NCBI RefSeq assembly: GCF_900104695.1 | Contig: NZ_FNSW01000001.1 | Coordinates: 5,314,501-5,378,500, forward strand | Direction of reading: 5' to 3' | DNA length: 64,000 nucleotides | Source: Paenibacillus sp. GP183 | Lineage (GTDB): Bacteria; Bacillota; Bacilli; Paenibacillales; NBRC-103111 | In this document: positions 43,714 to 51,872 of the stretch, one piece after another | Layout: each line of letters starts with the position of its first letter | How positions within the stretch are numbered: position 1 is the stretch's first letter | The notes under the pieces: generated by a model | The model's input: the letters and a program-made list of their open reading frames with translations, nothing else | Told to the model about the DNA's origin: nothing | Database searches by the model: none | Translations under genes and position numbers: made by a program

Positions 43714-43727
43714 TGAAAGCGCTGTCA
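43714..43727. promoter_or_regulatory. cre site upstream of the GPH-ChbG operon
   Basis: TGAAAGCGCTGTCA matches TGWNANCGNTNWCA at every fixed position. It lies 59 bp before the symporter start, in a position to block its promoter. Catabolite repression of the pair is likely. Confidence 0.75.
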
Positions 43728-43840
43728 AATTATAAAAAACGCAGTTAATTAATGTATATATTTGTTAGTCCAACATCAGTATACATTGAATTGAAAAAAT
43801 GCCCCACAACAAATATTATTTGTGCATTGTTTATACTTTT

Positions 43841-43883
43841 TTTAGAATTGATTTAGAGATGTTTTAGACATAATGGTTATGAT
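43841..43883 (+). promoter_or_regulatory. Triple TTTAGA operator and promoter of the two-component operon
   Basis: TTTAGA begins at 43841, 43852 and 43863, exactly 11 bp apart, and a -10-like TATGAT (43878-43883) starts 9 nt after the last box. There is no good -35 hexamer. Direct repeats at helical spacing are the usual binding site of OmpR/PhoP-type regulators. The same layout recurs at 46155, pointing to the adjacent response regulator. Confidence 0.75.
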
Positions 43884-43905
43884 GAAATTTAGAAGGAGAT
43901 TTGCC

Positions 43906-45372
43906 ATGTCCATCAAAATGAGATTACTGCTTTCCTATATTGCCATGACCATCATTCCAGTCGTCTTATTCGCTCTGATCGCCGCAACGCTGGCTTCTGT
44001 GTTTTTTAAAAATGCGGGAACCGGCAGCGTGAATGGAATGCCGGCTATTTGGGATTCTACCAACCAACGCAATGAACTTATTGCCGGTGTCAAATTTATG
44101 GCACGAACGGATCCCGACCGTTTCACTGACAGCGGTTTTTTGAAAAATACGGATGAGGAATTGAACCTACTGCAAGCAGGACTCGTTGTCATGCGAAGTG
44201 AAAGGATGAGCTTCGTTTCACCTTTTGTGGACAGCCCGGATCTTAATAAACAGCTTCAAGGGTTACCAACAGGATCGGATTCATATCCTTGGGGCAAAAA
44301 AGTGGGCGGCCGTTTTACGGTTGCAAAGTACGATATCTCGTTCAGCGATCACAGTGCCGGAACAGTCTATGTGCTCTCCGATATGAATCTGATGATCGAT
44401 AACGCAAAAAAGTTTTTTCCACTGCTTGTGCTGTGCCTGCTTGTTGTGACTGGGCTAACCAATGGAATCTTGACCTTCTTGGTTTCCCGCAGCATCATTA
44501 AACCTTTGTACAGATTGAAACACGCTGCCGAACAAATTAAAGAGGGAAATCTGGATCATGAAGTAAATTTGATACGAAAAGATGAAATTGGAAAGTTGAG
44601 CGGGGCATTTGAAGAAATGAGGGTCCGTTTGAAGGAATCGATCCAGCTTCAATTGCAGTACGAAGAAAACCGCAAAGAACTGATCTCCAACATTTCTCAC
44701 GACCTGAAAACGCCGATTACCGGGATTAAAGCTTGCGTCGAAGGCATTCAAGACGGCATCGCGGATACCGGTCCAAAGCAGGAAAAATATATGAGTATGA
44801 TCGCAAAAAAAACGGAAGAAATGGATCGTTTAATCGACGAATTGTTTCTGTTTTCCAAGCTTGATTTGAATCGGTTGCCTTTTAACCTTGAACCGATGGA
44901 TCTTGAGGCATATTTGCGCGATTTTGTCGAAGAATTGCGCCTCGATCCGCGTATGGCGGGGGTTTCGGTTGCGTTCTCCTTTTTCGGAGACCGACCGGTT
45001 AGCGTCACAGCCGACCGTGAAAAGCTGGGCAGAGTGATCATGAACATTATCGAAAATAGTTTAAAATATATGAACAAAGCGACAAAAGAAATCAGGATTG
45101 ATTTATTTGACGGAAACAATGAAGCGACTGTAGAAATACAAGACAACGGATCAGGCATCGAAGACGCGGCACTGCCGCATATTTTTAACCGCTTTTATCG
45201 GGCGGATCCGTCGAGAAACAAGGCTTTGGGGGGCAGTGGACTAGGACTTGCCATTGTCAAACAAATCATAGAAGGGCAAGGTGGGAATGTGTGGGCAGAG
45301 AGCACATTGGGGGAAGGCACCAGTATTTATTTTACACTTAGAAAGACAAAACATGGCGGTGAGCTGTTATGA
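43906..45372 (+). CDS. Sensor histidine kinase (HAMP, HisKA, HATPase)
   Basis: A 488-residue kinase. Helix 1 is near residues 6-30 (LLLSYIAMTIIPVVLFALIA), an extracellular domain of about 120 residues follows, and helix 2 is near 165-190 (FFPLLVLCLLVVTGLTNGIL). HAMP is at about 190-240. HisKA has the phosphorylated His in NISHDLKTPITGIK. The ATPase domain has the N-box NIIENSLKYM, DNGSGI and GSGLGLAIVKQI. It is paired with the OmpR-type regulator through an ATGA overlap. AAGGAGA 7 nt ahead fixes ATG 43906 over the earlier ATG 43873. The stimulus is unknown. The promoter has TTTAGA boxes that suggest autoregulation. Confidence 0.9.
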   Translation: MSIKMRLLLSYIAMTIIPVVLFALIAATLASVFFKNAGTGSVNGMPAIWDSTNQRNELIAGVKFMARTDPDRFTDSGFLKNTDEELNLLQAGLVVMRSERMSFVSPFVDSPDLNKQLQGLPTGSDSYPWGKKVGGRFTVAKYDISFSDHSAGTVYVLSDMNLMIDNAKKFFPLLVLCLLVVTGLTNGILTFLVSRSIIKPLYRLKHAAEQIKEGNLDHEVNLIRKDEIGKLSGAFEEMRVRLKESIQLQLQYEENRKELISNISHDLKTPITGIKACVEGIQDGIADTGPKQEKYMSMIAKKTEEMDRLIDELFLFSKLDLNRLPFNLEPMDLEAYLRDFVEELRLDPRMAGVSVAFSFFGDRPVSVTADREKLGRVIMNIIENSLKYMNKATKEIRIDLFDGNNEATVEIQDNGSGIEDAALPHIFNRFYRADPSRNKALGGSGLGLAIVKQIIEGQGGNVWAESTLGEGTSIYFTLRKTKHGGELL

Positions 45373-46061
45373 AGCGAATTTTGATCATCGAGGACGAGGA
45401 AGTCATTGTGGAAGTGGAAAAAGATTATTTGGAAGCAAGCGGCTTGGCGGTAGAGGTCGCGATAAGCGGTGACATCGGCCTCAAGAAAGCACTTGAAGAG
45501 GACTATGATCTGATCATTCTCGATCTCATGCTGCCGAAAACGGACGGGTTCGAAATATGCAGGCAAGTCCGTCTGTTGAAAAACGTTCCGATCCTGATGG
45601 TTTCCGCCAAAAAGGAAGACATCGACAAAATACGGGGTCTTGGACTCGGTGCGGACGATTATATGACCAAGCCGTTTAGCGTGGGGGAGCTGGTCGCCAG
45701 GGTCAAAGCGCACCTCGCCCGTTACGACCGATTAATGACAGATAATCGGATAAGGCAAAAAGATGAGATCCGAATACGCGGCATTCACATTGACAAAATA
45801 TCCCGGAAGGTGTCCGTGAATGAAATAGAAGTATCGTTTACTTCCAAGGAGTATGACCTGCTGTTGTTTCTAGCCGTCCATCCGAACCGGGTGTTCAGCA
45901 AAGATGAATTGTTCGAGAAAATCTGGGGGTTGGATTCTTTAGGCGACAACGCCACTGTGACCGTTTTTATAAGCAAGCTGAGGGAAAAAATAGAAGCCGA
46001 TCCCTCCAAGCCGCAATATATTGAAACGATTTGGGGCGTTGGGTACCGCTTAAATTTTTAG
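45369..46061 (+). CDS. Response regulator, OmpR/PhoP family
   Basis: A 230-residue regulator. The receiver domain has EDEE at residues 8-11, phospho-acceptor Asp52 in LIILDLMLPKTDG, Ser in VSAKKED and Lys in TKPFSVGEL. The C-terminal winged helix at about 135-230 has FTSKEYDLLLFLAVHPNRVF and the recognition region NATVTVFISKLREKI, ending WGVGYRLNF. It should bind direct repeats at 11-bp spacing; three TTTAGA boxes with that spacing lie before its own operon and before the membrane protein gene at 46223. Its ATG overlaps the kinase stop codon. Confidence 0.93.
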   Translation: MKRILIIEDEEVIVEVEKDYLEASGLAVEVAISGDIGLKKALEEDYDLIILDLMLPKTDGFEICRQVRLLKNVPILMVSAKKEDIDKIRGLGLGADDYMTKPFSVGELVARVKAHLARYDRLMTDNRIRQKDEIRIRGIHIDKISRKVSVNEIEVSFTSKEYDLLLFLAVHPNRVFSKDELFEKIWGLDSLGDNATVTVFISKLREKIEADPSKPQYIETIWGVGYRLNF

Positions 46062-46094
46062 ATGCATCGTACAAAATAATGAAAAAGTCTGAAG

Positions 46095-46130
46095 CGACCT
46101 GTTCACTCACCCGTGAAGGTCGTTTTATTT
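46095..46130 (+). terminator. Terminator after the response regulator
   Basis: CGACC and TTCAC pair with GTGAA and GGTCG with a 2-nt bulge, followed by TTTTATTTATTT. Confidence 0.7.
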
Positions 46131-46154
46131 ATTTAGTGATTCTTTTATACTTTT

Positions 46155-46197
46155 TTTAGATTTCGTTTAGAGACCATTTAGACATACCCCCTATCAT
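46155..46197 (+). promoter_or_regulatory. Second triple TTTAGA operator and promoter
   Basis: TTTAGA starts at 46155, 46166 and 46177 (11-bp spacing), and TATCAT (46192-46197) starts 9 nt after the last box, the same geometry as at 43841. A TTATAC plus T-run precedes the boxes in both places. It should be a direct target of the response regulator. Confidence 0.75.
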
Positions 46198-46222
46198 GAA
46201 TAAGGGGAGGAGGTGACAAAAG

Positions 46223-46633
46223 ATGGAAAACGAAGTTAAAGCAGGTGAGGAAGTAAAAGCATCAGGACGTATTCGATCAGTAAGATTGGTTTACGGGCTG
46301 TTGGCAGCGGGTTACTTCGTGTGTGTGATTCTCCAAGTGTTTTTCGCCGGATTGGGTGTATTTGTGAACGCCGATTATTTACAATTGCATCGTGCATTCG
46401 CGAATTATTTCGAGTTAGCCTCCGTCCTTATGTTCCTGTTATCGTTTCTCGGGCGCATCCGGGGAGGATTGCGATGGTTAACTCTAGGCTTGTTTGCGCT
46501 CACTTCATTACAGCACTTGACTCTCCAATTCCCCGGGTTTCTTCCGGCGATTCACACGATTGATGCCTTGCTCTTGTTTGGGATATCGATGCATTTAATG
46601 AAACGTTCCTGGTCATGGCTTTTGTTCAGGTAA
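46223..46633 (+). CDS. Small four-helix membrane protein (DUF6220-like)
   Basis: A 136-residue protein with four predicted membrane helices: LVYGLLAAGYFVCVILQVFF, FELASVLMFLLSFLG, WLTLGLFALTSLQHLTLQ and IDALLLFGISMHLMKRSW. The loop LHRAFANYFELA and the late HTIDALL resemble DUF6220 proteins, whose function is unknown. The histidines in HRAF and HTID could suggest a heme- or quinone-linked fold, but that is speculation. The gene lies behind a TTTAGA-box promoter and so is probably activated by the neighbouring two-component system. GGGAGGAGGTGA is an excellent ribosome binding site. Confidence 0.75.
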   Translation: MENEVKAGEEVKASGRIRSVRLVYGLLAAGYFVCVILQVFFAGLGVFVNADYLQLHRAFANYFELASVLMFLLSFLGRIRGGLRWLTLGLFALTSLQHLTLQFPGFLPAIHTIDALLLFGISMHLMKRSWSWLLFR

Positions 46634-46655
46634 AATGCGAAATGGGAGGGGGGTT

Positions 46656-46967
46656 ATGCAATTTATCTGGTGGGGGATCAATGTTTTTCTCGGTTGTTTG
46701 TTCGGCCTGGAAGCATTTTACCATAGATACTTGCATGATTCCTCGAAGCATAATTGTCTGCATTTCGGTGCACTGATTGTATTCCTTACTTTCAGTTTAA
46801 TCAGTCTTGTCATTTTACTGTATGAGTCGCTTCCTGCGACAATTGGAGATGTTATGGATCCGATTTTTCTTTTGGCCCCTGTGCTATGTACATTTGGATT
46901 ACTGCTGCAGTACTTTGGATATGCGCTATTGCTAAAGAAATTATATCTATCCTCGCACGACAAATAG
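46656..46967 (+). CDS. Small membrane protein of unknown function
   Basis: A 103-residue protein with three or four hydrophobic segments (FIWWGINVFLGCLFGLEAFY, ALIVFLTFSLISLVILLY, IFLLAPVLCTFGLLLQYFGY). I do not recognise a family. It starts 22 bp after the DUF6220-like gene with GGGAGGGGG upstream, so the two are one operon controlled by the TTTAGA promoter. An earlier in-frame ATG (46635) lacks a suitable site. A role as an accessory or target of the two-component system is inference. Confidence 0.65.
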   Translation: MQFIWWGINVFLGCLFGLEAFYHRYLHDSSKHNCLHFGALIVFLTFSLISLVILLYESLPATIGDVMDPIFLLAPVLCTFGLLLQYFGYALLLKKLYLSSHDK

Positions 46968-47064
46968 ATTTAGCATCGTTGTTTTCATGATATAATTGGG
47001 TATCAGTTGTCACCTGGACTTATTCATCATAGTTGAAGGGGCCAATTGGAAAGGAGGTATAACC

Positions 47065-47733
47065 ATGAAAAGAAAAGTTGTTTTTGTTATTTTTCTTGTG
47101 ATAATGGGTACTTCACTAATTTTGAATATAGGTTATTCCTATAACATTCATAATCTCAATGGAACTAACATGCGAATACACTCAAGTCTGGAACAAGATG
47201 TGAAACGATTATCCGAAAAGTTAGCTAGTACCAGCCTGATCATTGAAAATTTGAAATCTGAAAACGATAAATTAACAGCTAATTATAAGTACATTACGGG
47301 TAATTTACATACAATGCAAGTTGAGGACGAAGCGAACATTTATAAAATACGCAAAATAATTGATAATTTACCAGGGGTATCAAAAAAATTAGCTTTTATT
47401 AAAGAGTTAAGAAATGAAAAAGGTGTGTATTATTTAGTCTTTGATTATGTGAATTGGTTTCATGGAGATGATGCCAAAAAAGCAGCTCAGGAAGATAATA
47501 ATCCTAATGCCGCTTCCTTAAGTAACAATTTTTATATTAGAAATGAAATTATTGAAAATGACAAAGTAGTCCTAAGAAATGACGCAATGATATATGAATT
47601 GAATGGGGCTTTGCTGAAATACATAGCATTCAATGATTTTGTTTCAGAAAAAACTAACCTTGTTGACCGGCTATTTAATATTGTTATTGTTACTGACAAG
47701 ATTACATTGCTAGAGGAGCAATATAGGCCATAA
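47065..47733 (+). CDS. Membrane-anchored coiled-coil protein of unknown function
   Basis: A 222-residue protein with an N-terminal anchor (VVFVIFLVIMGTSLILNIGY), then a charged coiled-coil stretch at about residues 40-75 (LEQDVKRLSEKLASTSLIIE), and a globular C-terminal half (ELRNEKGVYYLVFDYVNWFH). I do not recognise the family. The topology suggests the bulk is outside the cell. AAAGGAGG at 47050-47057 fixes ATG 47065. The gene is clearly AT-richer than its neighbours. It ends at a strong terminator and seems to be its own transcription unit. Confidence 0.75.
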   Translation: MKRKVVFVIFLVIMGTSLILNIGYSYNIHNLNGTNMRIHSSLEQDVKRLSEKLASTSLIIENLKSENDKLTANYKYITGNLHTMQVEDEANIYKIRKIIDNLPGVSKKLAFIKELRNEKGVYYLVFDYVNWFHGDDAKKAAQEDNNPNAASLSNNFYIRNEIIENDKVVLRNDAMIYELNGALLKYIAFNDFVSEKTNLVDRLFNIVIVTDKITLLEEQYRP

Positions 47734-47739
47734 CTGATG

Positions 47740-47765
47740 AAGGAGCTGCCTCGGCAGCTCCTTTT
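47740..47765 (+). terminator. Rho-independent terminator
   Basis: AAGGAGCTGCC pairs with GGCAGCTCCTT over a 2-nt loop and ends in TTTT. Confidence 0.85.
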
Positions 47766-47876
47766 GACATTTGAAACTGGCTGAGATTTCATGTCCGATG
47801 AGGTGTTTCCTCAACTGGCCGCATATTGTGGTAATATGGAAGTATTCAACCAATTGATATATGGAGAGATGTTAAG

Positions 47877-48040
47877 ATGAATTCTTCAGCAGCATTATCT
47901 CTTTATTATTTACGGGATGCAGCGGCAAAGGAAGATCTCCAGATGTTTTTTTAATTCCTAAGGATTTCAAAGGCTGGATTCAAATCGTATATAATGGGGG
48001 CGATGATGATTATGGGGAAATATCGAGCAGCTCATTATGA
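47877..48040 (+). pseudogene. Probable frameshifted remnant of a small protein gene
   Basis: ATG 47877 has GGAGAGA upstream and reads MNSSAALSLYYLRDAAAKED plus five residues to a stop at a run of seven T (47946-47952). In the next frame, through the same T-run, the sequence continues FLIPKDFKGWIQIVYNGG and D-D-D-Y-G-E-I to a stop at 48038. The IPKxFKGW pattern recalls DUF6843 proteins. A single-base slip in the T-run would explain the break; a sequencing error is also possible. It fills most of the 303-bp gap between its neighbours. Confidence 0.4.
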
Positions 48041-48273
48041 ATCTCATCATGTTTCTTTTTTCCAAGCATAGACGCCTTGTCTTTACTTCATTTAATCAAT
48101 CGGAATATTATGATGCGGTAAATAAATTAAAAAGTCACGGAGTTTCCTATCGCAGCCGAATAACAAGCTACGATAGGAGCTTCAACAGAAATGATAACGA
48201 CCAATACGACATCTATGTCAAAAAGGACGAGGAATATCTCGCGGAGAAAGCTATAAACAGCCGGCCTGGTTAG
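48037..48273 (+). CDS. Small conserved-type protein of unknown function
   Basis: A 78-residue protein of the kind often annotated as hypothetical in Bacillales: LVFTSFNQSEYYDAVNKLKS, then YDIYVKKDEEYLAEKAINSR at the end. The pattern of an AA-pair-forming alpha/beta unit ending in a YDIYV strand and helix recalls DUF2007-like signal transducing proteins, but the match is weak. The ribosome binding site is poor, and an in-frame ATG at 48049 is an alternative start. Its ATG overlaps the stop of the broken reading frame before it, so it may depend on translational coupling. Its 3' end overlaps the convergent kinase by 4 bp. Confidence 0.6.
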   Translation: MNLIMFLFSKHRRLVFTSFNQSEYYDAVNKLKSHGVSYRSRITSYDRSFNRNDNDQYDIYVKKDEEYLAEKAINSRPG

Positions 48274-49703
48274 ATGGGGAAGGCCATCTCAATTTTCGTC
48301 CCAATATTAACTTTACTAGTTACATGTAGAGTTCCATTATGGCTTTCAATAATTTTTTTGCTCACCATAAACCCTAATCCTGTACCTGTTTCCTTTGTAG
48401 AAAAAAAAGGCTGCCCTAGCTTTGCCAATTGCTCCTCTGATAATCCACAGCCCTGATCCTCGATAGTAATGCTTATAAAGCTCTTTTGATTTCTAGCAAC
48501 ATTCACTAGGATTTCTCCACCGTTTTGCATGGATTCAATTGAGTTTTGAATAAAATTAATGAAAACTTGTTTTAGTTGATTCTCGTCGCAATGGATAAGC
48601 ACTTCGTCTTCACAAAATTTCGTATGTATGATCACATTCTTCAATAGGGCTTGAGATTCGAGTAAGGCGATAACGTGTTCTAAAGTGTTGCAAACATCTT
48701 TTTTTTGATAATTTATCACTTGTGGTTTTGCAAGTATCAATAACTCATTAACTATGAGTTCTATTCGATTTATTTCAGAATTTAGTATTTCAAAATAATG
48801 CAAGTTTTCTGCCATTTGACGTTCCAATAGTTTTAGAAAACCCTTAACGGCTGTTAATGGATTGCGAATCTCATGTGCGATACCGGCAGCTAATTGACCG
48901 ACTATTGAAAGTTTTTCTGAATTGATAATAGTTTGCTGCGTATGAATTCTTTCTTCTTCAACTTTCATTCTTTCCGTTATATCTCTGGCAATGTTTAATA
49001 TTTTTTCAATTTCCCCTTGTTCATTTCGGACTACTTTTACAGCGTTTTCAAACCAAACATAATCCCCATTTTTATGACGTATACGACAGGTAAGCGTGTT
49101 GACATCAGACTTTTGAAAAATATCAGGATTTGCGACTTTTAAAAAATCATCAGGGTGCAGAAAGTCCACAGCCAATTTCCCAACAACTTCTTCAGCTTCA
49201 TATCCAAGGATAGACTTTAAGCTGGGTGATACATACTGATAAATAAAGTCTGGAGACAAATAAATAAGTATGTCCTGTTCACTTTCGGATATGAGTTCGC
49301 TTAATTTTTGAAGATGGCGAAGTTGTACCGTCGTTTTTTTTCGTACCGTAATATCCTCGGTTTGGGAGAGAAAATAAAGAGGTTTTCCATGCTCGTCGCG
49401 AATCAAAGAAGAACTGATAGATACCCATACTATGTTTCCATTTTGATGATAATGTCGTTTTTCAAAAGTGTAACTATCAATTTTACCCTCTAAAGCTTCG
49501 CGTATCATTTCAAAATCCAATTCTAAATCTTCCTCAATCGTAATAGCTTGAAAGTTCGAAGATAAAAGCTCTTGCTCTGAATATCCAAACATATCGCATA
49601 AAGCAGGATTGACCTTTAACCAGCGACCATCAGGGGCAACTAATGCCATGCCAATAGGCGTATGATTAAAAGCGTGAACAAATAAGGATTCGTTTTGATT
49701 CAT
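48270..49703 (-). CDS. PAS-domain sensor histidine kinase (KinA/KinE-like)
   Basis: A 477-residue soluble kinase with two PAS/PAC units (about residues 10-130, GMALVAPDGRWLKVNPALCD; and about 140-255, DFIYQYVSPSLKSILGYEAE). HisKA follows with AGIAHEIRNPLTAVKGFLKL near residue 275, then an ATPase domain with FINFIQNSIESMQNGGEI, DQGCGLSEEQL and GTGLGFMVSKKII. No membrane helix is present. This build is typical of Spo0F phosphorelay kinases in Bacillales, so a role in sporulation or stationary-phase signalling is likely but not shown. There is no partner regulator beside it, which also fits a phosphorelay kinase. AAAGGA precedes the ATG. Confidence 0.88.
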   Translation of the reverse strand: MNQNESLFVHAFNHTPIGMALVAPDGRWLKVNPALCDMFGYSEQELLSSNFQAITIEEDLELDFEMIREALEGKIDSYTFEKRHYHQNGNIVWVSISSSLIRDEHGKPLYFLSQTEDITVRKKTTVQLRHLQKLSELISESEQDILIYLSPDFIYQYVSPSLKSILGYEAEEVVGKLAVDFLHPDDFLKVANPDIFQKSDVNTLTCRIRHKNGDYVWFENAVKVVRNEQGEIEKILNIARDITERMKVEEERIHTQQTIINSEKLSIVGQLAAGIAHEIRNPLTAVKGFLKLLERQMAENLHYFEILNSEINRIELIVNELLILAKPQVINYQKKDVCNTLEHVIALLESQALLKNVIIHTKFCEDEVLIHCDENQLKQVFINFIQNSIESMQNGGEILVNVARNQKSFISITIEDQGCGLSEEQLAKLGQPFFSTKETGTGLGFMVSKKIIESHNGTLHVTSKVNIGTKIEMAFPI

Positions 49704-49858
49704 GATGATAAGTTCCTTTCCTTACCGCAGCAAATATGATAGTCTAATGACCTGAAATGGGAGGAGAGTTCAACTAGTAGCTAATATGTATTCTATAATT
49801 TACAAATCGACTTTGTACAGGGATAAATTTACATTATTACAGTACTTAAAAGGATGGT

Positions 49859-50641
49859 GTGTTCAGCATGCTCAGTAATAATAGTCAAATTCAGAACTAT
49901 TTGGAGCGCATTGGATTTAAAGGAACGCTCGACGGCAGTGTAAAAACGCTGTCCGACCTGCAGGAGTGTCATCTGCATACGGTTCCGTACGAAAATTTGG
50001 ATATCCTGGACCATATACCTTTATCGTTGGATCCGCAGGATGTATATCAAAAGGTTATCATGCGTCGGCGTGGAGGATATTGCTTCGAGCTGAACGCTTT
50101 ATTCGGCTGGCTGCTGCGGGAGCTTGGTTATCCGGTCACTGACTTGTTCGCCCGATTTTGGCGAGACGAACCGAATACTCCGCCGAAACGACGTCATCAT
50201 GTCCTGAAGGTAGAAGCAGAAGGCGCGGCATACTTGTGCGATGTCGGCGTGGGCGGTATCTTACCCCGCAGATCGATTATTTTAATAGAAGGTATTGATC
50301 AGCGGCAAGGCGAGGAGTGCTACCGTCTCGAGCGCGATCCGTATTACGGCTGGGTGCTTTGCGAGCAGAAGAACGGTGAATGGAACAAAATTTACTCCTT
50401 CACGGAGGAGCCTCAGTTGCCGAAGGACTTCATCTTTGCGAGCTTCTGGTGTGAGAACGCGCCTGATTCGATCTTTACCCAAAACCCAATGGTCGCCATA
50501 CGAACACCGGAGGGACGCAATACGATCGCAGGCCGAGAATTTCGCATCTTTAGTTCCGCGGGGGTAAGGACCTTTACCCCGCAGAATCAAGATGAGTATA
50601 AAGCAGCCTTGCTTGAGAATTTTGGTATTAATCTAGATTAA
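49859..50641 (+). CDS. Arylamine N-acetyltransferase
   Basis: A 260-residue NAT. The catalytic triad is Cys75 in RRRGGYCFELN, His at 113/114 in KRRHHVLKVE and Asp128 in YLCDVGVGG. VPYENLDIL near residue 43 is also family-typical. It moves acetyl from acetyl-CoA to arylamines or hydrazines, or acts in secondary metabolism. It seems to be transcribed alone. GTG 49859 has AAGGA 5 nt ahead; ATG 49868 is the alternative start. An imperfect palindrome TACAAA-N5-TTTGTA (49801-49817) lies upstream and could be an operator. The gene ends 18 bp from the convergent LysR gene. Confidence 0.9.
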   Translation: MFSMLSNNSQIQNYLERIGFKGTLDGSVKTLSDLQECHLHTVPYENLDILDHIPLSLDPQDVYQKVIMRRRGGYCFELNALFGWLLRELGYPVTDLFARFWRDEPNTPPKRRHHVLKVEAEGAAYLCDVGVGGILPRRSIILIEGIDQRQGEECYRLERDPYYGWVLCEQKNGEWNKIYSFTEEPQLPKDFIFASFWCENAPDSIFTQNPMVAIRTPEGRNTIAGREFRIFSSAGVRTFTPQNQDEYKAALLENFGINLD

Positions 50642-50659
50642 TACCTTCTTGCATTAAAA

Positions 50660-51586
50660 TTAATTTATCGTACCTGCGGATACTGATTTTTGAAATTCGA
50701 ATTTATTGTTGATTCCTTCTTCAAAATGCTTAATGAACAAATAATCCAAGCTGTTTAATTCTTTGTTGAGACAAGCGACAAAGATCTGGGTGGAAGGAAA
50801 AGGGTTGTGTTCAATTTCTAATTGGACCAGCTCTTTTTGTTCAACTTCTCTTCTCATTGATAAATTCCCAACGAGGCAAACTCCCATATTTCTTTTTACA
50901 AAGTGCTTCATTAATTGCAAATTGTTCGTTTCATATTTGGCCTGATAGGTCAAATTGAATTGGCTTAACGTTAAATCGAAAATTTTTCGATACTGCGAAA
51001 CACTGGTGAACGTAATAAGCGGTTCTTTTGAAATTTCATCCAAAGAGACACACCCCCTATTTGCAAAGTGATGCTCGGGGGATACGAATAGCTTGGTCTG
51101 CTCACTATGTACGGGGCGGTAGACAATCTCGCTGTCATTACTTGCATAACGGGTGATACATAGTTGGAAAATCTGGTTTTTCATCATGCGTATAAGCTCT
51201 TTTGTGGGATAACAGTAAACCTTTATGGATATATTCGGATATTCCGCAGTAAATGAGTCCATAATTTCCGGAAGCGCATGGGCAAATGAATTATTACAGC
51301 CAATCGACAAGGACCCTGTAGCCCCCTGTCCAATCCTCTCCACAGCCTCCTTGCCTTTTTGCAAAGCGCCGAGAATTCTTTGGGCATGAGGCAGAAAGGC
51401 TTTTCCTTCTTCTGTGAGCTTTATACTTCTCTTTCCGCGAATCAGTAAAGACTTCCCTAAGTCCTTCTCCAACTGGCTGATCCGATGGGAAATCGTCGGC
51501 TGAGGCAAATACAACAGTTCTGCAGCTTTAGTGTAACTCCCTATTTGATAGACGGAAAGAAAGGTACTGATTTGTACTAAATTCAT
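50660..51586 (-). CDS. LysR-family transcriptional regulator
   Basis: A 308-residue LTTR. The N-terminal helix-turn-helix is FLSVYQIGSYTKAAELLYLP with QPTISHRISQLEKDLGKSL (residues 8-47). The effector-binding domain begins near residue 90 (GSLSIGCNNSFAHALPEIMD). It is divergent from the isochorismatase-Dpp operon at 51873, the classic LTTR arrangement, and probably activates that operon when a pathway intermediate binds. GGAGTGATG precedes the ATG. A candidate binding palindrome lies 24 bp before its start codon. Confidence 0.9.
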   Translation of the reverse strand: MNLVQISTFLSVYQIGSYTKAAELLYLPQPTISHRISQLEKDLGKSLLIRGKRSIKLTEEGKAFLPHAQRILGALQKGKEAVERIGQGATGSLSIGCNNSFAHALPEIMDSFTAEYPNISIKVYCYPTKELIRMMKNQIFQLCITRYASNDSEIVYRPVHSEQTKLFVSPEHHFANRGCVSLDEISKEPLITFTSVSQYRKIFDLTLSQFNLTYQAKYETNNLQLMKHFVKRNMGVCLVGNLSMRREVEQKELVQLEIEHNPFPSTQIFVACLNKELNSLDYLFIKHFEEGINNKFEFQKSVSAGTIN

Positions 51587-51609
51587 TATGCATCACTCCA
51601 AAGTTTTTA

Positions 51610-51627
51610 TTATGTCAAGTAACATAA
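51610..51627. promoter_or_regulatory. Candidate LysR-type operator
   Basis: TTATGTCAAGTAACATAA has perfect 6-bp inverted arms (TTATGT/ACATAA) around 6 bp, in line with the T-N11-A form of LTTR sites. Nearby ATAACGT (51624 on) recurs inverted within GGTAACGTTAT at 51788-51798, close to the divergent operon. The two could be autoregulatory and activation sites. Confidence 0.5.
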
Positions 51628-51872
51628 CGTAACAAATTCATTATAACATGTGAAACTAGAGATTTGTCACAGGATTTTCGGATTCTCACAGTAAATGTAT
51701 TCGCTATCATTAGTTTTTTCAATAAAACCATTCATATTCGGTTATTTACATGTCATTAATTTTTCAATATGATGTTAACAAATATAAGGTAACGTTATTT
51801 TGTGTTAGATAATATTACACATGTAAAAAGTAGAAGTTCTGCCAATTTGCCAAATCGAGGGGAGATTGTGAA

